DNA from: CAXRDE01 sp964342365
Lineage (GTDB): Bacteria > Cyanobacteriota > Sericytochromatia > UBA7694
NCBI GenBank assembly: GCA_964342365.1
Contig: CAYFGW010000015.1
Span: 1-31,805, forward strand
Length of the DNA: 31,805 bases
Direction: 5' to 3'
Part shown: positions 1-7,457 of the stretch, one piece after another
Position numbering within the stretch: position 1 is the first letter of the stretch
Layout: every line of letters starts with the position of its first letter
Program-made: the position numbers and the translations under genes
Notes under the pieces: model-generated
Told to the model about the DNA's origin: nothing
Databases searched by the model: none
What the model saw: the letters and a program-made list of their open reading frames with translations, nothing else

Positions 1-1646
1 CCGCCCATGCCGCCCATGCCGGCCATAGGATCAGCACCGCCAGCACCAGACTTGGCTTCAGGCTGCTCAACAACAAGAGCTTCAGTGGTCAGTAACATGG
101 CTGCAATACTAGAAGCATTTTGAATTGCCGCACGCGCTACTTTAGCAGGGTCAACAATACCCACCTGAATCATGTTTTCAAAACCACGATCGAGGGCGTT
201 GTAGCCTACACCTTTTTCAGAGGTGCGTACTTTTTGTACAATAACAGCACCTTCTTCACCGGCGTTTTCAGCGATTTGACGCAGTGGGAACTCCAGAGAC
301 TTGGCTACAATACTGAAACCGATTTTTTCATCGTCATTCAGCTCGTCACCTTTGCTTTCAAGAGCATCAGTAATGACGTTAGCCACTTGCAGGAGGGTGG
401 TACCACCACCAGCCACAATGCCTTCTTCCACAGCTGCTTTGGTAGCAGACAGTGCGTCTTCGATGCGAAGTTTGCGATCTTTAAGTTCGGTTTCGGTGGC
501 AGCGCCTACCTGAATGACCGCAACACCACCGGCTAATTTAGCCAGACGCTCTTGCAGTTTTTCACGATCGAACTCAGAATCGGTTTCTTCGATTTGACGA
601 CGGATTTGACCCACGCGCTTTTCAACGGCGTCTTTGTTGTCGCCACCAGCCACGATCGTGGTTTTATCTTTAGAAACCTTGATCTGGCGTACGTAACCGA
701 GCATATCCACGGTCAGGTTTTCCAGTTTTAGACCTAAATCTTCGCTGATCACCTGACCACCGGTCAGTACAGCAATGTCTTCGAGCATGGCTTTACGACG
801 GTCGCCAAAGCCGGGAGCTTTTACTGCTACAGAGTTGAGTACACCGCGGAGCTTGTTTACCACGAGGGTGGCCAGCGCTTCGCCTTCGATGTCTTCAGAA
901 ATAATCACGAGAGGCTTACCGGAACGGGCAACGCTTTCGAGTACGGGAACGAGATCCTGTACCGCAGAGATTTTGCGATCGGTCAGAAGCACGTGAGCGT
1001 CTTCATAAACGGCTTCCATTTTTTCAGAATCGGTCACCATATAAGGAGAGATATAGCCTTTGTCGAACTGCATGCCTTCTACGATGTCCAGTTCGGTAGA
1101 CAGACCTTTGGATTCTTCAACGGTAATAACACCGTCTTTACCCACAGATTCCATGGCTTCGGCAATCAGATTGCCCACGGTAATGTCGTTACCGGCTGAA
1201 ATGGTGGCCACCTGAGAAATAGCGGTTTTGCCTTCAATAGGGGTCGCCACGTTTTTGATTTCAGCAACGGCCAGTTCTACGGCTTTCTCAATGCCGCGCT
1301 TTACCAGAATAGGGTTAGCACCCGCGGTAACGTTTTTCAGACCTTCACGAATCATGGCCTGAGCAAGTACTGCGGAAGTGGTGGTACCGTCACCAGCCAC
1401 GTCATTGGTCTTGCTGCACACTTCACGAACCAGTTGAGCACCGGTGTTTTCGAGGTGGTTTTCTAATTCAATTTCTTTGGCGATGGTTACACCATCGTTA
1501 ATGATTTGGGGGGCACCGAATTTTTTTTCGAGTACCACGTTACGACCACGAGGGCCAAGGGTTACTTTTACAGTGTCAGCCACTGCGTTCACGCCGCGCT
1601 GAAGCGCCTGACGTGCATCTTCACGATATACGATTTGTTTAGCCAT
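1..1646 (-). CDS. groEL: Chaperonin GroEL (60 kDa), 3' end cut by window edge
   Basis: ATP-dependent chaperonin subunit that forms the double-ring cytosolic folding chamber with GroES. Reading the minus strand from the ATG at 1646 gives an N-terminus MAKQIVYREDARQAL, the nucleotide-binding motifs NDGVTIAKE (about residues 50-58) and GDGTTTSAVLAQ (about 85-96), and a C-terminal tail that runs into Gly-Gly-Met repeats at the window edge. About 548 codons are present against a usual 540-550, so only the last few residues and the stop lie outside. An SD-like GAGGAG sits 9 nt before the ATG. groES lies 18 bp upstream on the same strand, so the two form the standard operon under the CIRCE-bearing promoter. 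The N-terminus resembles cyanobacterial GroEL. Confidence 0.97.
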   Translation of the reverse strand, partial: MAKQIVYREDARQALQRGVNAVADTVKVTLGPRGRNVVLEKKFGAPQIINDGVTIAKEIELENHLENTGAQLVREVCSKTNDVAGDGTTTSAVLAQAMIREGLKNVTAGANPILVKRGIEKAVELAVAEIKNVATPIEGKTAISQVATISAGNDITVGNLIAEAMESVGKDGVITVEESKGLSTELDIVEGMQFDKGYISPYMVTDSEKMEAVYEDAHVLLTDRKISAVQDLVPVLESVARSGKPLVIISEDIEGEALATLVVNKLRGVLNSVAVKAPGFGDRRKAMLEDIAVLTGGQVISEDLGLKLENLTVDMLGYVRQIKVSKDKTTIVAGGDNKDAVEKRVGQIRRQIEETDSEFDREKLQERLAKLAGGVAVIQVGAATETELKDRKLRIEDALSATKAAVEEGIVAGGGTTLLQVANVITDALESKGDELNDDEKIGFSIVAKSLEFPLRQIAENAGEEGAVIVQKVRTSEKGVGYNALDRGFENMIQVGIVDPAKVARAAIQNASSIAAMLLTTEALVVEQPEAKSGAGGADPMAGMGGMG

Positions 1647-1664
1647 GAATAGAGACTCCTCTTT

Positions 1665-1967
1665 TTATTGTTCGACGATTGCCAGAATATCTTTTTCAGA
1701 AATGACGAGCACTTCCTGACCCTGAAGCTTAACTTCGGTACCTGCATATTTAGCGAAAACCACACGGTCGCCTTCACGAACGCTCATTTTGCCGAAATCA
1801 CCGTTGTCAAGCAGCTTGCCGGGGCCTACTGCCAATACTTCGCCTTCCTGGGGCTTTTCTTTGTTAGCGGTTTGAGGGAGCAAAATGCCGCCTGCGGTTT
1901 TTTCTTCTTGTTCCGCAACACGAACCACCACACGATCACCGAGTGGCTTTAAAAGTGTATCTGCCAT
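1665..1967 (-). CDS. groES: Co-chaperonin GroES (10 kDa)
   Basis: Heptameric lid of the GroEL chamber, cytosolic, 100 aa. The sequence shows LKPLGDRVVV at the N-terminus, the mobile loop KTAGGILLPQ, then GEVLAVGPG, KYAGTEVKL and the terminal EKDILAIVE, all typical of GroES and especially of cyanobacterial forms. I start it at the ATG at 1967 because GGAGG lies 11 nt upstream. A TTG at 1985 would add six residues but would put that SD inside the coding region. First gene of the groESL operon; HrcA control is expected from the CIRCE element in its leader. Confidence 0.96.
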   Translation of the reverse strand: MADTLLKPLGDRVVVRVAEQEEKTAGGILLPQTANKEKPQEGEVLAVGPGKLLDNGDFGKMSVREGDRVVFAKYAGTEVKLQGQEVLVISEKDILAIVEQ

Positions 1968-2009
1968 AGGTTTTGAAACCTCCAAAACTTGTCTTTAGGT
2001 TTATTTTTA

Positions 2010-2036
2010 TTAGCGCTCATATAAATAGACTGCTAA
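2010..2036. promoter_or_regulatory. CIRCE operator (HrcA binding site)
   Basis: TTAGCGCTC, nine bases, then GACTGCTAA. The consensus is TTAGCACTC-N9-GAGTGCTAA, so each arm differs at one base and the 9-bp spacer is exact. It lies just downstream of the predicted groESL transcription start and about 43 bases before the groES ATG, the classical position for HrcA repression of groESL. Confidence 0.9.
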
Positions 2037-2046
2037 TACTGTTCTC

Positions 2047-2076
2047 TTTATATGCGATTGCTGAGGTGGCTGTCAA
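2047..2076 (-). promoter_or_regulatory. sigma70-like promoter of groESL
   Basis: On the minus strand TTGACA (2076-2071) is followed after 18 bases by TATAAA (2052-2047). The start point expected near 2040 is directly next to the CIRCE element, so bound HrcA would sit at the initiation site. Confidence 0.75.
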
Positions 2077-2185
2077 TGCCAATCACGAGCAATTTGCATA
2101 AAAGTGAGATAAAAACATTTTATCACTCTTCTATCAAGAATGCTAATATTTTAAGTTATTCAATAATATTAAATAATTAAATGTT

Positions 2186-2215
2186 TTCACAGAAACCTGT
2201 TTCGCTGGGTATGGT
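2186..2215 (+). promoter_or_regulatory. Putative promoter of the Gpx lipoprotein gene
   Basis: TTCACA (2186-2191), 18-base spacer, TATGGT (2210-2215). The -10 ends 6 bases before the ATG at 2222 and no SD is present, so the transcript may start on the ATG itself. The stretch upstream (2085-2185) is AT-rich, with an imperfect inverted repeat at about 2101-2130. Confidence 0.45.
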
Positions 2216-2221
2216 AGTTCT

Positions 2222-2833
2222 ATGAAAAAATTAATCCCTGTTTTACTCCTATTAACCGCTTGTGCGGGCGAATCCACACAAAAATCCACACAAAAAAAAT
2301 CCAGCACAGATGCCCCCAAAAAAGCAGTAACCACGGTGGCCAACACGCAGCCTCTCAACAAAGATTGCAAGGGACCCTTAAACCATCAAATGAACAATGT
2401 GGAGGGTCAACCGGTGTCGTTGTGTGATTACCAGAACAAAGTGGTACTGGCCGTTAATACCGCCAGTTTTTGCGGCTACACACCACAATATGAACAACTG
2501 GAAGCGCTTTATCAGAAGTACCGCGAGCAGGGACTGGTGGTGCTAGGTTTTCCCGCCAATGAATTCGGGGAACAAGAACCGGGATCAGATGCTGAGATTA
2601 AAGCGTTTTGTGAAGACAAATATAACGTCACTTTTCCGCTTTTTGCCAAAAGCGTGGTGAAAGGTGATCAGGCGACCCCTTTTTATAAAGGCCTTATTCA
2701 GGCCACGGGACAGGAACCTCTGTGGAATTTTCACAAATATCTAATCGATAAAGAAGGGCACATCACCAGCTACAAAAGCGCGGTGCGGCCCATGAGTCCG
2801 GTGCTCCTCAAAGATATTGAAAAAGCCCTTTAG
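2222..2833 (+). CDS. Cysteine-type glutathione peroxidase, lipoprotein
   Basis: Thiol peroxidase of the GPx family that reduces peroxides, here predicted to be membrane-anchored outside the cytoplasm. Residues 1-13 form a signal peptide with lipobox LTAC (lipidated C14), followed by a Lys/Ser/Thr-rich linker to about residue 45. The catalytic domain shows NTASFCGYT (peroxidatic C84, Cys not Sec), FPANEFGEQEPG (Q118) and WNF (W168, N169). C130, in AFCEDKYNVTFP, aligns with the resolving cysteine of thioredoxin-dependent two-Cys GPx enzymes, so the reductant is more likely a thioredoxin-like protein than glutathione. No clear SD is present. The gene is transcribed away from groESL and converges on a thioredoxin-fold lipoprotein gene. 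Family call firm; reductant inferred. Confidence 0.92.
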   Translation: MKKLIPVLLLLTACAGESTQKSTQKKSSTDAPKKAVTTVANTQPLNKDCKGPLNHQMNNVEGQPVSLCDYQNKVVLAVNTASFCGYTPQYEQLEALYQKYREQGLVVLGFPANEFGEQEPGSDAEIKAFCEDKYNVTFPLFAKSVVKGDQATPFYKGLIQATGQEPLWNFHKYLIDKEGHITSYKSAVRPMSPVLLKDIEKAL

Positions 2834-2838
2834 GGGCT
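2818..2838 (-). terminator. Rho-independent terminator
   Basis: Read on the minus strand, AGCCC, a 5-base loop and GGGCT are followed at once by TTTTT. It lies about 15 bases beyond the stop of the minus-strand gene at 2854-3675 and overlaps the last codons of the convergent peroxidase gene. Confidence 0.65.
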
Positions 2839-2853
2839 CACCTTTAGCGACTT

Positions 2854-3675
2854 TTAATTAACGTGAGCATCCATTGCAGCAGCAATAGTTTTGAGTTTGT
2901 CGAGGTTGGCCACATCAGAAGAGCGCGCCAGAATTTCACCTTCTGTACTAATGACATAAATATTGGTGACGTCTGCGGTGGCCTCAAAAGATGCGCTGAC
3001 ATTCCCGGTCCAGTCCAGCATAATTGGCTGTTTTACAAGTCTTGAAATGATGCCACGAGCCATACCGCGGGCAAATTTGGGGACAGCACTTAACTCTGCT
3101 ACCCCGTGAATATCTACCTGACTTTCGTAACGATCGTACAGAGGCTGAATCCAGGCTTCCATTTGCTCTGAACCTTTTTGATCCGCAATGGCCAGAATCA
3201 AAGGCTTGCTACGGGGGAAAGAAAACTGCTGGGTTTCACCGTCTAAGTTTTCAAGGGTAAAAGCCTGGGCACGAGGAAGAGCCGGAGTTGTGATTTCGGA
3301 AGCCGTTTCAGCAACTGAATCACCAAACGCGTCAGAGTCGAGCTCATCGGCATCGTTGTCGTCTTCAAACTCTTCTTCAAAAGACTCTTCTTCGGACATC
3401 TCGTCAGAAAGTACGTCCGTGTCCACACTATCGTCATCGGTGTTGGCCGCAGCGCTTGTGGGTGCTTCGTCTTCCTGAGTAGGTGCACTATAGACATAGG
3501 TAAAGGGAGTATTGACCTGCATATTGCGACGACTTTGCTCGGCCAGAGTGGGAACGCGCTGTCCCTGAGATGTGTACTGATGCACATAACCAATGGTTTG
3601 TTGCAAATCAGCGGGAGAACGCCCCCCACAAGCAGAAAGCATAAGAAGTGAAAGAAGAAGAGAAGCTGCGCGCAT
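2854..3675 (-). CDS. Lipoprotein with acidic linker and cysteine-free thioredoxin-like domain
   Basis: Unnamed 273-aa lipoprotein. Signal peptide with lipobox LSAC (C16). A very acidic, low-complexity stretch rich in Asp/Glu/Ser runs from about 68 to 120. A C-terminal domain from about 137 (AFTLENLDGETQQF, then KPLILAIADQ) has the look of an AhpC/redoxin or YtfJ-like thioredoxin fold. C16 is the only cysteine in the protein, so the fold cannot do thiol redox chemistry; the position expected for the active-site CxxC reads DQKGSEQM. A scaffold or binding role is therefore more likely than a reductase role. A CATAAA hexamer ends 6 bases before the ATG. The gene converges on the Gpx lipoprotein. 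Fold assignment is by pattern only. Confidence 0.8.
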   Translation of the reverse strand: MRAASLLLSLLMLSACGGRSPADLQQTIGYVHQYTSQGQRVPTLAEQSRRNMQVNTPFTYVYSAPTQEDEAPTSAAANTDDDSVDTDVLSDEMSEEESFEEEFEDDNDADELDSDAFGDSVAETASEITTPALPRAQAFTLENLDGETQQFSFPRSKPLILAIADQKGSEQMEAWIQPLYDRYESQVDIHGVAELSAVPKFARGMARGIISRLVKQPIMLDWTGNVSASFEATADVTNIYVISTEGEILARSSDVANLDKLKTIAAAMDAHVN

Positions 3676-3738
3676 ACGTGTTTTATGTACTCCATCGTTT
3701 AACTACTGATTAAGTTATAGTAAACGGACTTTTAAAAC

Positions 3739-3767
3739 TTGCGTCCTATTCTAAAACCTCTTATGAT
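3739..3767 (+). promoter_or_regulatory. Putative promoter of the APP1/EEP pair
   Basis: TTGCGT (3739-3744), exact 17-base spacer, TATGAT (3762-3767). The expected start near 3774 leaves a leader of only a few bases before the TTG at 3781. Confidence 0.45.
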
Positions 3768-3780
3768 TGTAGCAATTTAG

Positions 3781-4830
3781 TTGAAGAATTACTCTAGAAC
3801 GGATGGCCTCAGGTTGTCACAGGAACCCCTGACCCCCAAAGAAAAACGCCGCCTGCGGCGTCTCCTGCGCCGCCGTGTGCGACGGGTTAAGCTGGAATTA
3901 TTTCCCACTTACGGCACCTGCGAAAAAGTAGTCGTACAGGGAAAAGTCTACGCCGATCGCAAAGTGGACGAAGTGGCCCCGGAAGACAGTCGATTTCGCA
4001 ATGCGGTGAACACCTCTCGTCGCTTTATTGTGACGGAAGCCGCACTCGTTTGGGTCAAGGTATGTTTTTTACACGAGATACATAAAGTACAAACCGACGA
4101 ATCGGGGCGCTTTTCGGTCACCTTTGAAAACGTGCCCAATTTGCAACCGGGGATTCACCCCATTCGTGTCCAGTTGGCAGAACAAAACCGTAAACGCATG
4201 AGCGCTTCTGAAGGCGTGTCTAATGTGCTCATTCACAGAGAAGATTCCGATCGGGTGGGCGTGATTTCAGATATAGACGACACCATTTTGCAAACCTTTG
4301 CCACCAGTAAAATGCGTATGCTGCGCACCGTTTTTTTTAGCAATTACCTTACCCTTAACGCGGTGCAAGAAATGGCAGAGCTTTACCGGGCCATTCACGA
4401 GGGCCCTCAGGGAGATGGTTATGACGCCACGCACTATGTGTCTAGCAGTCCCGATAATTTAATGAGTCGCCTGCAACAGTTTTTGCGATTGCACCATTTT
4501 CCGGCGGGCTCTATGGATTTAAAAAGCATTGCACTCCGCCGTAAACCGGGCAGAGACTCTCTGTTTCGCCACACGGATTACAAACTGGGACGTTTGCGCA
4601 AAATTTTTGAGACCTTCCCCCACAGACGCTACGTATTATTTGGAGACAGCGGAGAAAAAGACTCTCAGATTTATCAGCAGATTCAAAAACTGTTTCCTGA
4701 CCGGGTAGAAGCGGTATATATTCACAACGTCAACAGTGCAGATCCCTACAGTTCTCAATACCAGGGGCAAATGCTGTATAACGATCTGGAGCGGGTACGC
4801 CGCGACCTGAAGAAAAGAAACCTGATATGA
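3781..4830 (+). CDS. APP1-type phosphatidate phosphatase (DUF2183)
   Basis: HAD-superfamily, Mg-dependent lipid phosphatase; yeast App1 dephosphorylates phosphatidate to diacylglycerol. The catalytic domain occupies about residues 157-349 and shows the DxDxT motif in VISDIDDTIL (D164, D166), SSS (221-223, motif II), K268 in DYKLGRL (motif III) and GDSGEKD (288-294, motif IV). Residues 38-150 look like a beta-rich N-terminal domain. Residues 20-37 are extremely basic (nine Arg, three Lys), suited to an acidic membrane surface. No signal peptide, so probably cytosolic or peripheral. The start is uncertain: TTG at 3781 gives the longest form and a TTG at 3814 is an alternative. Its TGA overlaps the next ATG by 4 bp (ATGA), so the two are translationally coupled. 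Confidence 0.88.
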   Translation: MKNYSRTDGLRLSQEPLTPKEKRRLRRLLRRRVRRVKLELFPTYGTCEKVVVQGKVYADRKVDEVAPEDSRFRNAVNTSRRFIVTEAALVWVKVCFLHEIHKVQTDESGRFSVTFENVPNLQPGIHPIRVQLAEQNRKRMSASEGVSNVLIHREDSDRVGVISDIDDTILQTFATSKMRMLRTVFFSNYLTLNAVQEMAELYRAIHEGPQGDGYDATHYVSSSPDNLMSRLQQFLRLHHFPAGSMDLKSIALRRKPGRDSLFRHTDYKLGRLRKIFETFPHRRYVLFGDSGEKDSQIYQQIQKLFPDRVEAVYIHNVNSADPYSSQYQGQMLYNDLERVRRDLKKRNLI

Positions 4831-6770
4831 GTCCTATTCCCGCCCTCTTTTTTGCCTTGATCTGGATGTGGAGCGACAGTATTGGCGCTTTATTATCTGT
4901 GATTTCCACCTATTTTTACTTCGGCTGGGAAGGCACTCCCCTGTTAGTGCCTAAAATTTTTGGTCTGGCTCTGTTCGCCTTCAGCGGTCCGGTATTTTAC
5001 CGAATCCTGTTTCACTGGGTTAATCCCACAAAGTTTGTGCGTTTTGGCGTCGGACTTCTGTTTGTGCTTTATGTGAGCCTGAGTTTGAACCGCAGTAGCG
5101 ACTTTTTTGCCTGGGGCACCTTGCTGGCCTGCTGGTGGGCGGGAATTACCCTCATGGGCATACTGCGGCATCTGCGCGATTTTTCAAAGCATTTGTTGGC
5201 CCTTTACGCCCTGCAACTGGCCTTTTTCTTTTACCTGAGCACCCGCACGGTGCAAGCGGGTTTACCACTAATGCTTCTGGCCCCTCAGGGCATGGGCTAT
5301 ATTCCCTGGAGCATTCTCTCGCTGTCCGTGCTACTGGGCGCTGGCTTGCCTTACCGAATGAACGATTTGAGTAACCCCCTGGAAACCCGCAGTCTCAAAA
5401 AGGGATCCGGCAGCATCGGGCTGGTTTTCGGACTACTCATGGGCATGAGTGTAGGCATTATTCAGAATTTACACATCTGGAGTGCCAGAACCCCGGATTT
5501 ACCCTCAGCCGCTTATTTTCTCTCGTTGGGTCTGGGGGTCTTTCTGGGGAGAGCCCTCTATCTGACAGGGACATTTTTGCCGATTCGTCTGGGCGTTTCA
5601 GGCGTAGCCCTTGCAGCGGGCATTTACGGTCTGCTTTATTTTGACATCAACACCGTGGATTCTGTCATGTTTCAGCGAAGTCTTTCGCTCATCTTTCACG
5701 GAGCAGGCGCACTGGGGCTTACCACCTTCTGGTGCTTTTTTCTGCAGCGTTTCAGCGCCTATCAGCGACAACAGAAAACTTTTTTTCCGTGGTTGAGTTT
5801 GCAAACAGGCTTTATTGGCCTGCTGCTGGTGCTGGCGATTTTCTTACTCAAAGCCAATCCCATAGGATTCTGGGTAGCCTGGGGCCTGAGCCTGAGCATC
5901 CTGTTCCTGCACGAGCTACGGGCCGGTGAAAGCATAAAGGGCATCGGCAAGCCTCATCAGCGCTTGTGGTACGGAGCTTGCGGCGTATTTGCTCTACTGG
6001 GTCTCACCAGCTTTTTTGCGCCCCAGCCCGGTTCCACAAAAGGTCAGGCAGAGAATTCGGCTGCGCCTTTTAACAACACCATTGAAGTGATGTCCACTAA
6101 CATCCGCTACGGCTGGACGGACGATTATCGCTTTGCGCCCTTAGAGCATATGCGTTATTTAAAGCAGCGAATCCCCGATATTCTGGGCGTTCAGGAAGTA
6201 AACAAAGGCCACACTTCAGGCGCCTATAGCGATCTGTACCGACTGTACCAGCAGGCCTTGCCCGGCCAGTGGTCTTATGCGGATGCCAACTTTGGCTTCG
6301 GTAACGCCATGCTAAGCCGCTACCCCGTACTTCACAGCGAAGGTCGGGTATATCAGGCCAAGGATATGCTGAAGCGCTCCTGCTTAATTAACACCCTCAA
6401 AATCGGCGAGAATAAGGTAACGGTACTGGTAACTCACGTAAGCCATCTGGCAGCCCCCAACCCCGTACGTCAAGCGCAAATCAACGAGCTCTCCGGCTGG
6501 ATTCAGCAACTGGATACCCCCTGGATTTTAATCGGTGATTTTAACGCCACGCCAGATACGGCGGAAATTCAGCAGCTGATTCAACTTTCTCATCCGGTGT
6601 ATCAAAGTCAGCCCCCGTGGCTCAACAGCCTGAGCTTTCCGGCAGCCCAACCGGATCGGCGCATTGACTACATCTTTTTTAGTAAAGACTTTGAGCTACA
6701 GACCATGGAAGTTTTAAACAACGGGACTACCACCGATCACCGCCCGGTGCGTGCAGAACTTCGCCTGTAA
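4827..6770 (+). CDS. Polytopic membrane protein with C-terminal EEP phosphodiesterase domain (Cwh43/PGAP2IP-like architecture)
   Basis: 647 aa. Residues 1-400 hold about ten to twelve hydrophobic segments. Residues 418-647 form an endonuclease/exonuclease/phosphatase domain with the full active-site set: TNIRYGW (N425), GVQEVN (E457), VTHVSH (H537), GDFNATP (D571, N573), RIDYIFF (D614) and TDHRPV (D637, H638). It is therefore predicted to be an active metal-dependent phosphodiesterase. The same order, many transmembrane helices followed by EEP, is found in eukaryotic Cwh43/PGAP2IP, which act in GPI-lipid remodelling. Coupling by a 4-bp ATGA overlap to the APP1 gene suggests a phospholipid or phospho-head-group substrate rather than DNA. 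The side of the membrane carrying the EEP domain cannot be settled by eye. Domain call firm; substrate inferred. Confidence 0.88.
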   Translation: MSPIPALFFALIWMWSDSIGALLSVISTYFYFGWEGTPLLVPKIFGLALFAFSGPVFYRILFHWVNPTKFVRFGVGLLFVLYVSLSLNRSSDFFAWGTLLACWWAGITLMGILRHLRDFSKHLLALYALQLAFFFYLSTRTVQAGLPLMLLAPQGMGYIPWSILSLSVLLGAGLPYRMNDLSNPLETRSLKKGSGSIGLVFGLLMGMSVGIIQNLHIWSARTPDLPSAAYFLSLGLGVFLGRALYLTGTFLPIRLGVSGVALAAGIYGLLYFDINTVDSVMFQRSLSLIFHGAGALGLTTFWCFFLQRFSAYQRQQKTFFPWLSLQTGFIGLLLVLAIFLLKANPIGFWVAWGLSLSILFLHELRAGESIKGIGKPHQRLWYGACGVFALLGLTSFFAPQPGSTKGQAENSAAPFNNTIEVMSTNIRYGWTDDYRFAPLEHMRYLKQRIPDILGVQEVNKGHTSGAYSDLYRLYQQALPGQWSYADANFGFGNAMLSRYPVLHSEGRVYQAKDMLKRSCLINTLKIGENKVTVLVTHVSHLAAPNPVRQAQINELSGWIQQLDTPWILIGDFNATPDTAEIQQLIQLSHPVYQSQPPWLNSLSFPAAQPDRRIDYIFFSKDFELQTMEVLNNGTTTDHRPVRAELRL

Positions 6771-6810
6771 TCGGGCTCCGTTTGATCTGCTACATTTCAG
6801 GCCATGACTC

Positions 6811-6819
6811 TGTTATAGT
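6811..6819 (+). promoter_or_regulatory. Extended -10 promoter element upstream of lepB1
   Basis: TGT followed by TATAGT matches the extended -10 pattern TGn-TATAAT. No convincing -35 is present. The expected start near 6826 lies about 17 bases before the ATG at 6843. Confidence 0.4.
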
Positions 6820-6842
6820 GAAAGAAAAAACGGTGATGTGCC

Positions 6843-7457
6843 ATGACTGAAAACGATGCTGATCTCCAGGAAGCACCACGTAAAAAAAAGAAATCCATGT
6901 TCAGGGAAACTGCTGAAACCGTGATCGGGGCGCTCGTCATTGCATTGATCACCCGCGGCGCCATTGCAGAACCCCGCTATATTCCGTCCGGTTCCATGCT
7001 ACCCACGCTAGAAATCAACGACCGCCTGATCGTCGAAAAAATTTCCAATTATACCCACAGTATTGAACGCGGCGACATTCTCGTGTTCTACCCACCCAAA
7101 GACGAGCCCATTGACGAGCAAGATCCCGATTTTTTTAAGGGCTCCATGCGCTGGCTGGGCTTAACAGGGGAAGACGCTTACATTAAGCGGGTGGTGGGTC
7201 TGCCCGGTGAAACTATTTCTGTGAGCAATGGCAAGGTGTTTATTGACGGAGAGCCCCTGGACGAAAACTATATCAAAGAGCCTCCGAGCTATCAGATGGC
7301 TCCCCTACAAATTCCAACCGGTAACGTATTTATGATGGGGGACAATCGCAATAACAGTGCTGATAGCCACGTGTGGGGGCCTCTGCCCATCAAAAATGTG
7401 ATTGGGCACGCCTCCTTCCGCTTCTGGCCCCCCAAACGCCTGGGTAGCCTGGATTAA
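6843..7457 (+). CDS. lepB: Signal peptidase I (first tandem copy)
   Basis: Membrane serine protease that removes Sec/Tat signal peptides at the outer face of the inner membrane. Residues 1-20 are charged and cytosolic (APRKKKKS); residues 25-42 form the single membrane anchor. PSGSMLPTL carries the nucleophile S51 and YIKRVVGLPGE the general base K115. The family box GDNRNNSADSHVWG starts at 166. At 204 aa with one anchor it resembles cyanobacterial and Gram-positive forms rather than the two-anchor E. coli LepB. Its TAA overlaps the next ATG by one base (TAATG), so both copies are coupled. Confidence 0.94.
   Translation: MTENDADLQEAPRKKKKSMFRETAETVIGALVIALITRGAIAEPRYIPSGSMLPTLEINDRLIVEKISNYTHSIERGDILVFYPPKDEPIDEQDPDFFKGSMRWLGLTGEDAYIKRVVGLPGETISVSNGKVFIDGEPLDENYIKEPPSYQMAPLQIPTGNVFMMGDNRNNSADSHVWGPLPIKNVIGHASFRFWPPKRLGSLD

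Noticed and set aside
2134..2150. Possible second CIRCE half-site (GCTAATATT) upstream of the peroxidase gene
   Set aside because: Only one short arm matches; no partner arm at nine bases.
3243..3695. Long open frame on the minus strand inside the acidic lipoprotein gene
   Set aside because: It is a frame shadow of the 2854-3675 gene; the composition is low-complexity and the real frame has a signal peptide, lipobox and terminator.
5598..5950. Several open frames on both strands within the EEP membrane protein gene
   Set aside because: They have no SD, no recognisable motif, and lie inside a gene with clear transmembrane segments and a catalytic domain in another frame.
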